From: Caldilineaceae bacterium
Lineage (GTDB): Bacteria > Chloroflexota > Anaerolineae > Caldilineales > Caldilineaceae
Length of the DNA: 64,000 nucleotides
Assembly (NCBI GenBank): GCA_020634755.1
Contig: JACKBC010000036.1
Location: 11,653 to 75,652, forward strand
Reading direction: 5' to 3'
Positions 40,942 through 48,815 of the stretch are shown piece after piece. The notes under the pieces are model-generated. The model did not search any database. It was not told where the DNA came from and worked only from the letters and a program-made list of their open reading frames with translations. The first letter of the stretch is position 1. Each line of letters begins with the position of its first letter. The position numbers were made by a program, and so were the translations under genes.

Positions 40942-41544
40942 ATGCGAAAATTGATTGTGCTTGAACATCTCTCCCTCGATGGGGTCATTCAAGGCCCCGG
41001 CGGGCCGGAGGAAGATACGAGTGGCGGCTTTACACACGGTGGTTGGGTCGGTCCCTATGGCGACGAGGTTTCGGGAACGGCAGTGCGCAAACAGATGAAT
41101 TCGTCATTTGATCTGTTGCTTGGGCGCAAAACCTTTGAGATTTGGGAACCGTACTGGCCGCAGCATGGGGACATTTGGCCGAATGTGAACCAGGCGACCA
41201 AGTATGTGGCCTCCAATAGCAGAACGTCGAGTGAGTGGCAACCATCGGTCTTTTTGAACGGAAATATTGCCGAACAGATCGCCAAGATTAAGCAGGCAGA
41301 TGGGCCGGATCTGCATGTGTGGGGGAGCAGTGTTCTCCTCCAGACGCTGATGAAGCATGACCTGGTTGATGTCTTCTGGCTCCTAATCTATCCAGTTACG
41401 TTGGGTAGTGGCAAACGGCTCTTTGCCGATGGCACCATCCCGGCCGCGTTCAAGGCGACAGAAAGTGTCGTCTCCCCAAGTGGCATTATCGTCGTAACGT
41501 ATGAACGCGATGGTGAACTCAAGACGGTAGCAATCGACGATTAG
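40942..41544 (+). CDS. RibD-C/dihydrofolate-reductase-like protein (paralogue 1)
   Basis: 200 residues; AAGGAAAG precedes the ATG at 40942. 'MRKLIVLEHLSLDGVIQGPGG' opens the fold, 'DLLLGRKTFEIWEPYWP' and 'LHVWGSSVLLQTLMKHDLVDVFWLLIYPVTLGSGKRLF' are the family landmarks for NADPH binding. The real substrate is unknown. Two paralogues lie at 48.8 and 51.0 kb. The DUF899 gene follows after 21 nt. Confidence 0.88.
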   Translation: MRKLIVLEHLSLDGVIQGPGGPEEDTSGGFTHGGWVGPYGDEVSGTAVRKQMNSSFDLLLGRKTFEIWEPYWPQHGDIWPNVNQATKYVASNSRTSSEWQPSVFLNGNIAEQIAKIKQADGPDLHVWGSSVLLQTLMKHDLVDVFWLLIYPVTLGSGKRLFADGTIPAAFKATESVVSPSGIIVVTYERDGELKTVAIDD

Positions 41545-41565
41545 ATAATCATAGGAGAACAAACC

Positions 41566-42267
41566 ATGACAACTGAACAGATTCCACATCCCGCAGTCGT
41601 ATCGCAGGACGAGTGGCTGGAAGCGCGCGTGGCCCTGCTAGAAAAAGAAAAAGAGCTGACGCGCGCCCAGGATCGCCTCAATGCCGAACGGCGCCGGTTG
41701 CCCATGGTCAAGGTCGACAAGAATTACACCTTCGACGGCCCTGAAGGCAAGGTGACATTACTGGATCTCTTCCAAGGACATCGCCAGCTGATCGTCTATC
41801 ACTTTATGTTTGACCCCGCATGGGAGAATGGCTGCGTGGGCTGCACCAGCTACATCGACGCCATTGGCGACCTTTCGGATCTGGAGAAACGCGGGGTTCG
41901 CTTTGTCATCGTTTCGCGTGCGCCGCTGGCCAAATTAGAAGAATATAAAGCCAAAAAAGGCTGGGATTTGCCCTGGTACTCCTCGTTTGGCAACGACTTT
42001 AACTACGATTATCATGTGACACTGGATGAAGCAGTCGCACCCCCTGTTTATAATTACCGCCCCGGTTCTGGCGATGGCGGTGAAGTGCCTGGCACCAGCG
42101 TCTTCTTCCGCATTGGTGACGAGATCTATCATACCTATTCGACCTATGCACGCGGTGGCGAGTACTTGACCCACAGCTCCACGCTTTTTGATATCACCCC
42201 TTACGGTCGCCAACAGGATTGGGAAGATTCACCGGAAGGCTGGCCCCAATTCCCGACATACGGTTAA
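41566..42267 (+). CDS. DUF899-family thioredoxin-like protein
   Basis: 233 residues. 'HPAVVSQDEWLEARVALLEKEKELTRAQDRLNAERRRLP' is the classic helical start of DUF899. 'YHFMFDPAWENGCVGCTSYIDAI' carries the Cys-x2-Cys of the thioredoxin-like core, and 'FFRIGDEIYHTYSTYARG' is the conserved end. Redox role presumed. ATAGGAG precedes the ATG. Confidence 0.9.
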   Translation: MTTEQIPHPAVVSQDEWLEARVALLEKEKELTRAQDRLNAERRRLPMVKVDKNYTFDGPEGKVTLLDLFQGHRQLIVYHFMFDPAWENGCVGCTSYIDAIGDLSDLEKRGVRFVIVSRAPLAKLEEYKAKKGWDLPWYSSFGNDFNYDYHVTLDEAVAPPVYNYRPGSGDGGEVPGTSVFFRIGDEIYHTYSTYARGGEYLTHSSTLFDITPYGRQQDWEDSPEGWPQFPTYG

Positions 42268-42275
42268 GTAGCTCG

Positions 42276-42352
42276 GGTGCGTCCCCCATGATTGGAATTA
42301 CCCAGGACGATTTAGGTGCTCCTTTACTGTAATTCCAATCATGGGACGCACC
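42276..42352. repeat. palindrome between DUF899 and VOC genes
   Basis: Arms of about 24 nt (GGTGCGTCCC...ATTGGAATTAC and complement) pair with a 2-nt bulge around a 27-nt loop. It starts 9 nt after the DUF899 stop. Confidence 0.75.
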
Positions 42353-42380
42353 AACTCAGCCCCCATACAGGAGAGATATA

Positions 42381-42842
42381 GTGAACAAAGTGACACCTTT
42401 TCTCATGTTCAACGATCAGCTCGAAGCGGCGATCGAGTTCTACACGGCGACATTTCCGGATTCCGAAATTCGCAACGTCGCCCGTGCCGGCGAGGATGGC
42501 CCTATCAGCTCCGCCGAGTTCGTGGTCGGTGGTCAGCGCTTCATGGGCTACAACGGCGGTTCGTATTTCAGCTTTTCTGAGGGGTTCTCGCTCTACGTAG
42601 ACTGTGCCGATCAGGATGAAGTGGATGAATACTGGGAGAAGCTCGTGAAGGCAGGAGCAGAGCCCACAGCGTGCGGTTGGATCAAAAACCCCTTCGGTCT
42701 CTCCTGGCAAATTGTCCCGCGACGATTCAACGAGCTGATCAGTGATAGCGACCCCAAGAAAGTGAAGGCTGTGATGGACGCCATGATGACGATGGTGAAG
42801 CTCGACGTGGCTGAGCTGGAGAGAGCTTACAACGAGGCGTAA
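42381..42842 (+). CDS. PhnB-like VOC protein
   Basis: 153 residues. GTG start with AGGAGA 8 nt upstream. 'VTPFLMFNDQLEAAIEFYTATFPDSEI' and 'CGWIKNPFGLSWQIVP' define the PhnB/3-demethylubiquinone methyltransferase-like VOC group, which are not proven methyltransferases. 'ADQDEVDEYWEKLVKAGAE' is the usual middle. A two-module relative is at 50.1 kb. Confidence 0.88.
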   Translation: MNKVTPFLMFNDQLEAAIEFYTATFPDSEIRNVARAGEDGPISSAEFVVGGQRFMGYNGGSYFSFSEGFSLYVDCADQDEVDEYWEKLVKAGAEPTACGWIKNPFGLSWQIVPRRFNELISDSDPKKVKAVMDAMMTMVKLDVAELERAYNEA

Positions 42843-42844
42843 TT

Positions 42845-43202
42845 CTTGTCGGAGACGGAAACCTGCGCTACATGACAACGTGCGATTGTAGCTAGCGGGC
42901 TGTCGGAGAAAAATGGGACGCTGAAACACGCGGATTTACGCGGATTTATAGTACAGTGTCAGGTAAATTGTGAAGGTTTAGCGCCGGTCGAGTAGGCTGC
43001 TGCTTTTTGCAGCCGTATCGAGACCAAAGCGGGTCACTCACTCTAGTTTCGATACGTGCGGATACTGCCCCGCACTACTCAACCGCCGTTCGCTAATCTA
43101 GCAGGACTTGGTTGACACTGCATTAGTCTACAGAGCAAAAAATCCGCGTGTTTCAGCATTTATCAGCGTCCAAAAAACGCTTTTCGTGTTCTCTCCGACA
43201 AG
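42845..43202. repeat. nested palindromic elements (at least three levels)
   Basis: Outer arms CTTGTCGGAGA (42845-42855)/TCTCCGACAAG (43192-43202) enclose GCTGAAACACGCGGATTT (42920-42937) and its exact complement (43140-43157). These enclose a REP-like pair, TAGCGCCGGTCGAGTAG (42979-42995) and CTACTC...CGCTA (43075-43095), with two small hairpins and GTATCGAGAC/GTTTCGATAC inside. No gene lies in this 392-base gap. Confidence 0.75.
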
Positions 43203-43234
43203 CTGCTATAGATAGTAAATGAAAGGCAAAGTCA

Positions 43235-43612
43235 ATGGAACACGAACCAACAAAAGGGCTCTATGGTTGGATTACCCACACTGAGTTCGCGGTGACCGAT
43301 CCCGATGCGTTGCGCACTTGGTGTGAGAAGGTGCTCGGCTGGCAATTCATGCCAAGTTTTCCCACCCCCAACGGGGATTACCATCTATTTGCTTATGCCA
43401 AAGAGGGGGGTGGCGGCATTCGCCAGACCAACCCAGGCGAAACACCGGGTAGCTTGTCCTTTGTGCATGTGGAGAACACGCAAGATGCCTTTGACGCCGC
43501 GCTCCGGGAAGGTGCAGAGGTAGTCGCCGCACCAGAAAAGGTGATGGAGGGCGTAACCACAGCGATTGTGCGTGCGCCGGGTGGGGTGCTGATTGGGTTT
43601 TCGGGACCGTAG
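43235..43612 (+). CDS. VOC-family (glyoxalase-like) protein
   Basis: 125 residues. 'GWITHTEFAVTDPDALRTWCEKVLGW' begins and 'PGGVLIGFSGP' ends a single VOC module. 'LSFVHVENTQDAFDAALREGAEV' holds the second-strand His. Substrate unknown. GAAAGGC is a weak ribosome site. Confidence 0.85.
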   Translation: MEHEPTKGLYGWITHTEFAVTDPDALRTWCEKVLGWQFMPSFPTPNGDYHLFAYAKEGGGGIRQTNPGETPGSLSFVHVENTQDAFDAALREGAEVVAAPEKVMEGVTTAIVRAPGGVLIGFSGP

Positions 43613-43637
43613 GGCTGTCATCAGAAAGGGATTGATC

Positions 43638-44309
43638 GTGCAAATTACTGAAAAAAATCGCTCTGCCACTGAGCAACAAACGGCAGGGTTGCTTGTCTGT
43701 GGTCTGCTCTTTGGGCCACTATTTTACATTATTGTCATCAGCCAGTTGTTCACACGTCCTGGCTTTGATATCCGGCGTCATCCACTCAGCCTGCTCAGTC
43801 TTGGCGAAGGTGGCTGGGTGCAGACGGCGAACTTCTACGTCACCGGGATTCTTGCGTTGTTATTCGCCTTGGGTATCTGGCGCGCTTTGCGGAGCAGTCG
43901 TGGCGCACTTATCGGGCCAATCTTTATCGCCCTCTATGCCATTGGCATGATCATGGCGGGGCTTTTTCCAGCGGACCCAGCATTCGGTTTCCCACCGGGC
44001 ACACCGGATGGCATCTTGCCGGAGATGAGCCAACACGCGGCCATGCATGGCATGGGTTTCTTTGTGGCCTTTACGGCGTTGACAATTGCCTGCTTTGTCT
44101 TTGCTTGGCGCTTTTTTCGCAGAGGTGAGCGGGGTTGGGGCGTCTATTCCCTGGTCACAGGCATTGTGACACCTCTAACGGTCGCAATGGGCATGGTCTT
44201 TACAGGCGGTACAAGTCTCTTTTTCTTCTTTGTGGGAATTGTTGCCTTTGGGTGGGCTGCGCTCCTTGCCGGGAAGTTACGTTGTGAATTTATACACGCC
44301 GAGGGTTAA
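43638..44309 (+). CDS. DUF998-family membrane protein
   Basis: 223 residues. GTG at 43638 with AAAGGG 7 nt upstream. Six predicted membrane helices; 'RPGFDIRRHPLSLLSLGEGGWVQTANF' after the first helix is the DUF998 hallmark, and 'GLFPADPAFGFPPGTPD' follows the third. Function unknown. Confidence 0.88.
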   Translation: MQITEKNRSATEQQTAGLLVCGLLFGPLFYIIVISQLFTRPGFDIRRHPLSLLSLGEGGWVQTANFYVTGILALLFALGIWRALRSSRGALIGPIFIALYAIGMIMAGLFPADPAFGFPPGTPDGILPEMSQHAAMHGMGFFVAFTALTIACFVFAWRFFRRGERGWGVYSLVTGIVTPLTVAMGMVFTGGTSLFFFFVGIVAFGWAALLAGKLRCEFIHAEG

Positions 44310-44408
44310 TCGAAAGCGTTTTATTGGATTGAATAAGATTACACAAATTATGTAAATACTGTATTTTCATTGAACATTATTCCGATTTAACTTTACCAGT
44401 GAGAAATC

Positions 44409-44467
44409 GCTCCCTGCGGATTGTCAAATCCGCAGACCACCACAAGGTTTGACAACCCTGTGGGAGC
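44409..44467. repeat. cruciform-forming element before the SMP-30 gene
   Basis: GCTCCC (44409-44414) and GGGAGC (44462-44467) close two side-by-side hairpins, CTGCGGA...TCCGCAG (44414-44435) and CCACAAGG...CCCTGTGG (44440-44463). The gap 44310-44513 holds nothing else. Confidence 0.65.
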
Positions 44468-44513
44468 AAATCGGCATAATCTCTATTGATTCATACAGAT
44501 TGGAAGAAGTAAT

Positions 44514-45377
44514 ATGTCAACCCAACTATCCTTGTCACAGATCACCCCACTTTTAACGAATCTACAACTGGCTGAGTCCCCCCGCTGGCGTGATGGACAG
44601 CTCTGGTTCTCGGATTGGCCGGCGAATGAACTGCGCACTGTCGATGGCGCTGGCAAGAGTGAAGTTATCGCCCATATCCCATCCTTCCCCTTTTGTTTCG
44701 ACTGGTTGCCGGATGGGCAATTGCTCGTGGTTTCCGGGCGCGAAGCCAAGTTGCTGCGCATGAAGACGGATGGAACGTTGGCCCCCCATATCGACTTAAG
44801 TGGACTTTCTACCCATCCCTGGAATGAGATCGTGGTCGATGGGCGCGGTAACACATATATTAACAACACTGGCTTTAATTTTCCACAGGCAGAATTTGCA
44901 CCGGGCTTTATTGTGTTAGTCCGCCCCGATGGCTCGGTGGAGCGGGTGGCCGATGGGGTGGCCTTTCCCAATGGGATGGTTGTCACGCCCGATAACTCAA
45001 CATTAATTCTGGCTGAATCTTATGGCAACTGTCTCACTGCATTTGATATTGCCGATGACGGTACGCTTTCCAACCGGCGCGTATGGGCCCATTGTGAAGG
45101 AGACCATCCCGATGGTATTTGTCTGGATGCTGAAGGGGCCATTTGGTATGCAGATGTGGGCAATAGCCATTGTGTCCGGGTCTGTGAAGGGGGAGAGGTC
45201 CTCCAAACAATCAACATGGACCGAGGCTGCTTTGCCTGCATGTTGGGTGGTGATAAAGGCCAGACGCTTTTTATACTGGCCAATCGGTGGGGTGGGCCAG
45301 AGAGCATGGGCAATGACGGAGGATCGGGTCAGGTTCTAATGGTTGAGGTGAATGTGCCCCATGCCGGTTGGCCGTAA
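44514..45377 (+). CDS. SMP-30/gluconolactonase-like hydrolase
   Basis: 287 residues of six-bladed propeller. 'LQLAESPRWRDGQLWFSDW' carries the metal Glu, 'NEIVVDGRGNTYINNTG' the Asn, and 'DHPDGICLDAEGAIWYAD' the catalytic Asp of the SMP-30 site. Likely a lactonase in the cytosol; substrate unknown. Confidence 0.88.
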   Translation: MSTQLSLSQITPLLTNLQLAESPRWRDGQLWFSDWPANELRTVDGAGKSEVIAHIPSFPFCFDWLPDGQLLVVSGREAKLLRMKTDGTLAPHIDLSGLSTHPWNEIVVDGRGNTYINNTGFNFPQAEFAPGFIVLVRPDGSVERVADGVAFPNGMVVTPDNSTLILAESYGNCLTAFDIADDGTLSNRRVWAHCEGDHPDGICLDAEGAIWYADVGNSHCVRVCEGGEVLQTINMDRGCFACMLGGDKGQTLFILANRWGGPESMGNDGGSGQVLMVEVNVPHAGWP

Positions 45378-45440
45378 GCGAGACGAATACATTCTGGCGC
45401 CTAAGCAAAGGATATACTATACAGAATAGGAGTATTTTAC

Positions 45441-45707
45441 ATGTGTCGCAATATCAAACCGCTTTATAACTTTGCGCCCCCGGCTACCGATGACGAGATT
45501 CGTGCTGCCGCCCTGCAATTTGTGCGCAAGGTCAGTGGTATGAGCAAACCGTCGCAGGCCAACGCGGCGGCGTTTGACGTGGCCATCGATGAGATCACCG
45601 TGGCAACCCATAAACTTTTCGCCGCGCTGGAGACAACTGCTGAACCCAAGAATCGCGAAGAAGAGGCGGCAAAGGCAAAGGCACGGTCGGCTAACCGGTT
45701 TGGGTGA
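45441..45707 (+). CDS. DUF2277-family protein
   Basis: 88 residues. 'MCRNIKPLYNFAPPATDDEIRAAALQFVRKVSG' is the invariant beginning of DUF2277, and the tail is charged. Function unknown. It lies between the SMP-30 and ArsR genes. Confidence 0.9.
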   Translation: MCRNIKPLYNFAPPATDDEIRAAALQFVRKVSGMSKPSQANAAAFDVAIDEITVATHKLFAALETTAEPKNREEEAAKAKARSANRFG

Positions 45708-45795
45708 TTGGGATTTTTGCCCAAATGAGCCAATGGCGCAAATCACCCACAGGGCGATCACCCAATCACAAAACAGAACGCATGTGCTTTTCGAT

Positions 45796-45825
45796 TTGAC
45801 ATATTCCCATATAGGAATATACAAT
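45796..45825 (+). promoter_or_regulatory. promoter with ArsR-type operator, leaderless arsR
   Basis: TTGACA (45796-45801) and TATACA/TACAAT (45818-45825) form a sigma-70 promoter. ATATTCC-N6-GGAATAT (45801-45820) fills the spacer, as expected for an ArsR operator. The start point falls within a few bases of the ATG at 45832 and there is no ribosome site, so the message is probably leaderless. Confidence 0.7.
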
Positions 45826-45831
45826 ATTTTC

Positions 45832-46206
45832 ATGGCGCGCTTATCAACGACAACAGATGTTTTCAACGCAATTGCAGAACCACAGCGGCGCGCAATCCTA
45901 GAACTGTTGACAGAGGGTGAATTATCCGTCAACGAGATTGCAGCATCTCTTGACCTCAATCAGCCGCAGGCGTCAAAACATCTGCGCGTGCTCCACGAAG
46001 TCGAGTTGGTTGAGGTGCGTCAGGAAGGTCGGCAGCGGATTTATCAATTGCAAAGCGAATCGCTCAAACCAATTCACGACTGGGTAGGCCAATTTGAGGC
46101 GCTTTGGAATACTCGCTTTGATCAACTCGATGCCTATTTGCAGTCACTACAAACAGGAGAAACTACCCATGAGCAACGCAAGCCAGCAGATGGAACGTCT
46201 ATCTGA
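45832..46206 (+). CDS. ArsR-family transcription regulator
   Basis: 124 residues. 'VFNAIAEPQRRAILELLTEGELSVNEIAASLDLNQPQASKHLRVLHEVELV' is a full ArsR winged helix, and no metal-binding Cys is seen. In this family the gene is usually paired with an AHSA1/SRPBCC gene, as here, where the two overlap by 38 bp. It probably represses itself through the operator in its promoter. Confidence 0.92.
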   Translation: MARLSTTTDVFNAIAEPQRRAILELLTEGELSVNEIAASLDLNQPQASKHLRVLHEVELVEVRQEGRQRIYQLQSESLKPIHDWVGQFEALWNTRFDQLDAYLQSLQTGETTHEQRKPADGTSI

Positions 46207-46678
46207 CCGTGAATTTGTCATCAAACGCACCTTCGCCGCCGCTCGCCCCCTGGTCTGGCAGGCGTGGAGCGAATGTGAACATTTGCAACATTGGTGGGCC
46301 CCTACCGATTGGTCTATGCCGATTTGCAAAATGGATTTTCGCGTGGGCGGCACTTGGCACTATTGCATGAAAGGCCTCATGCCAGACGGCACGGAAATGG
46401 AGAGTTGGGGCCTGACCGTCTATCAGGAAATTGTGGCGCCAGAGCGCTTTGTGGCGCTGGATCAATTTGCCGATGCCGCGGGCAATGTATCAGCGGAGAT
46501 GCCCAAAATGCTAAATACGGTGACCTTCACGGCGCTCGATGACCAGACGCAGGTAACCAGCCTCACCGAATTTGCCAGCGGCGCCGATTTGGAGACCGTC
46601 ATCAAGATGGGCATGGAAGAAGGCGTCACCCAATCGTGGGATAAGCTGGCTGCGCACTTGGCACAGAGCCAACAGTGA
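46169..46678 (+). CDS. SRPBCC/AHSA1-family protein
   Basis: 169 residues from the ATG at 46169 with AGGAGA upstream. 'REFVIKRTFAAARPLVWQAWSECEHLQHWWAP' and 'GTWHYCM...DGTEMESWG' are typical of the AHSA1-like group. It probably binds a hydrophobic ligand. Co-transcribed with arsR. Confidence 0.9.
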   Translation: MSNASQQMERLSDREFVIKRTFAAARPLVWQAWSECEHLQHWWAPTDWSMPICKMDFRVGGTWHYCMKGLMPDGTEMESWGLTVYQEIVAPERFVALDQFADAAGNVSAEMPKMLNTVTFTALDDQTQVTSLTEFASGADLETVIKMGMEEGVTQSWDKLAAHLAQSQQ

Positions 46679-46763
46679 CAATATTCACGCTGGTGCTGGC
46701 GGCTGGGTGGGCGCCATTGGGTGCGAAGCCAGAGTCTATACGTCCTCAAAATATCAAACAAAT

Positions 46764-46843
46764 GACTTATGCAGCGCCTGTAGATCGCCGGCAGAAGCGT
46801 ATATTGCTGGCCAAGTGATTTTTACTCAGGGCTTGCGTGAGTC
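46764..46843. repeat. GACTTACGCA-family element, copy 4
   Basis: Ends GACTTATGCA (46764-46773) and TGCGTGAGTC (46834-46843) with one change each. The interior aligns with copy 5 (GCAGCGCC..., then GGGCTTGCGT). It ends 22 nt before the ATG at 46866. Confidence 0.82.
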
Positions 46844-46865
46844 CAAAAAAAATGTGGAGATATTT

Positions 46866-47270
46866 ATGCAAACTGGAACATCAACAAATTCTACTTCAAA
46901 ACCCACCCTATGGACGAGTCGGATTCTCATGGCGCTGGTGGTCCTCTTTTTGCTCTTCGATAGCATCACCAAAATTATGAAGGTTTCCGCAGTGGTTGAA
47001 GCGTCAGCGCAACTTGGCGTAAACGAAAGCCAGCTGGTGGGGATTGGCATTGTGCTGCTCATTTGCACCGTACTCTATCTGATCCCACAAACCGCGATAT
47101 TAGGCGCGATTTTGTTGACCGGTTATTTGGGAGGAGCCGTTGCCACCAATACACTTGCCGCAGCTGGTCTCTTTCCCATGGTCTTTCCCGTAATTTTTGG
47201 GGGGCTAGCCTGGCTGGCGCTTTATCTGCGCAATCGCCAGTTGCGCGACCTGATCCCTGTTCAGCGATAG
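46866..47270 (+). CDS. DoxX-like membrane protein
   Basis: 134 residues, four predicted helices. 'LFDSITKIMKVSAVVEASAQLG' and 'GAILLTGYLGGAVATNTLAA' match the DoxX_2 family. Role unknown. GGAG precedes the ATG. Confidence 0.85.
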   Translation: MQTGTSTNSTSKPTLWTSRILMALVVLFLLFDSITKIMKVSAVVEASAQLGVNESQLVGIGIVLLICTVLYLIPQTAILGAILLTGYLGGAVATNTLAAAGLFPMVFPVIFGGLAWLALYLRNRQLRDLIPVQR

Positions 47271-47412
47271 CGGTAAACAAAGGTTGGCCTGAACGAGTCG
47301 ATTTGATCACGTTGTCGCAACCGTTCTCGGTTGCGACACAGACGAAAATTTTTGCAGTTGGGGGTCAGTATAAACTTGTAGCCATGTCGCAAGCTCGTCA
47401 CGCCAGGGCGTT

Positions 47413-47545
47413 AGAAGCAGTCTGAAAAGTCACAATTGGGTCCAATAATATTCCGGGAAAGGGCCAATTGCGCATGATGTGACCAGGATTTCGTGGCCCT
47501 TTCCCGGAATGTGACACATCTCAACCACCTTTTCAGACCGCTTCT
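47413..47545. repeat. ATTCCGGGAAAGGGCC element, copy 2 (complete)
   Basis: Outer arms AGAAGCAGTCTGAAAAG (47413-47429) and CTTTTCAGACCGCTTCT (47529-47545) enclose inner 16-bp arms (47450-47465, 47495-47510). Total 133 bp without coding sequence, so a miniature inverted-repeat element. The gap 47271-47565 has nothing else. Confidence 0.88.
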
Positions 47546-47565
47546 TAGACAAAGCTGGGACGATC

Positions 47566-47916
47566 TTATGCAGGGATCAGTACATCGCCGCGACTTATGC
47601 TCTGGGCAGCTGGCCCATTGCAGGTTTCACTGGGTGGTTGGTCATTGCCATATTCCCACATACGGCCGAAAAACCAGACGCGGCTATCGCCCAACACAAA
47701 CTCAGCCGGGGTGAACGTCATCTTTGAACCAGGTGGAGACACTTCGCTGGACGGAATATATTCGCCATCCCATCCCTGAAATAAACCGCTCCAAGGTTTG
47801 CCGACAGCATGGAGCTGATCTGAAAATGCGCGCACTTGTGTTAGGTCTGGGATTGCAACACAAATGGTTAAATCTTCATATTCTGTTGGCGGAATGGTGA
47901 TAGTCGCAAATTTCAT
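47566..47916 (-). CDS. hypothetical protein coupled to a DUF4160 gene
   Basis: 116 residues, Pro- and aromatic-rich ('FATITIPPTEYEDL', 'RVWFFGRMWEYGNDQPPSE'), no membrane helix. I do not recognise it. The start overlaps the DUF4160 stop by 4 nt, where a DUF2442 gene would be usual. Confidence 0.6.
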   Translation of the reverse strand: MKFATITIPPTEYEDLTICVAIPDLTQVRAFSDQLHAVGKPWSGLFQGWDGEYIPSSEVSPPGSKMTFTPAEFVLGDSRVWFFGRMWEYGNDQPPSETCNGPAAQSISRGDVLIPA

Positions 47917-48179
47917 AATTTCTGAGCCTCCTCATACCACTTTTGGACAATGGTCGCCATATTCTGCTTGAGAAGATGTTCGATTTTGGTCAGTTCATGA
48001 TCAGCAAAGGAGCCGCGCACATGGTTCGCATATTCGATTTCGGGCTCAATCCAATATTTCACTTCATTGCGGCGTTGACGCACATGGACATGCATTCGTT
48101 CATGCAAATCGGCAGAGTAGAAAAAGATGACAATACTTCCAATTCTCAAAACCTCTGCCACTCGCGGTCTCCATTTCAA
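47913..48179 (-). CDS. DUF4160-family protein
   Basis: 88 residues. 'VLRIGSIVIFFYSADLHERMHVHV' and 'RQRRNEVKYWIEP' are the DUF4160 signature, whose genes are often placed as toxin-antitoxin-like pairs with DUF2442. Here the second gene is different. Function unproven. Confidence 0.82.
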   Translation of the reverse strand: MKWRPRVAEVLRIGSIVIFFYSADLHERMHVHVRQRRNEVKYWIEPEIEYANHVRGSFADHELTKIEHLLKQNMATIVQKWYEEAQKL

Positions 48180-48300
48180 TCTATTATTTGTATGATATCA
48201 AAGCACACGAGTGCTGTTTCTATGAGAATCAATCTAGCATAAACGCTTACTTTTTTCAAGCGTGTTAAAAACCTGATGCATATAATTCTGGGAGAACAAA

Positions 48301-48804
48301 ATGCAACCATATCCATTTTTAGAAACGCTTTTTCGTCACAACGTGTGGGCCAACTTGCAGCTTTTAGAAACGTGCAAATCGTTGAACGAAGAGCAATTGC
48401 AATCGACCATCACTGGTGTTTACGGCTCGATTGGCGACACGTGGCAGCACATTGTGCGGGCCGAGCGCTCCTACTTTGCCCGCATCAGCACCGGTCAGCC
48501 CTATCCCACGCCAGAAAACGAGCCGCCCCTGACCTTTGAGCAAATGGCCGCCTCGCTGCGCCAGAGCGGTGAAGGTCTAATCGAATGGGCGCCCAAGGTA
48601 GGGGCAGACGAGGCCGTGGAAGTACAATGGGACAACAACGGCATCCAGGCTCCAGTGCACGTGCCCAAAGCGGTGATCCTGACGCAGGTCATCAATCACG
48701 CCACCGAGCACCGCGCACAGATCATGGCGATCCTGACGCAGTTGGGTATTGAGCCGCCTGATTTGAGTGGCTGGGCATATTTTGAGGTGCATAAGCTCCA
48801 ATAA
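48301..48804 (+). CDS. DinB-family protein
   Basis: 167 residues, four-helix bundle. 'RHNVWANLQLLETC', 'IGDTWQHIVRAERSYFARI' and 'HATEHRAQIMAILTQLG' hold the three His of the DinB metal site. Such proteins are thiol-dependent transferases or unknown. The next gene starts 12 nt later. Confidence 0.9.
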   Translation: MQPYPFLETLFRHNVWANLQLLETCKSLNEEQLQSTITGVYGSIGDTWQHIVRAERSYFARISTGQPYPTPENEPPLTFEQMAASLRQSGEGLIEWAPKVGADEAVEVQWDNNGIQAPVHVPKAVILTQVINHATEHRAQIMAILTQLGIEPPDLSGWAYFEVHKLQ

Positions 48805-48815
48805 GGAAACTCAAC

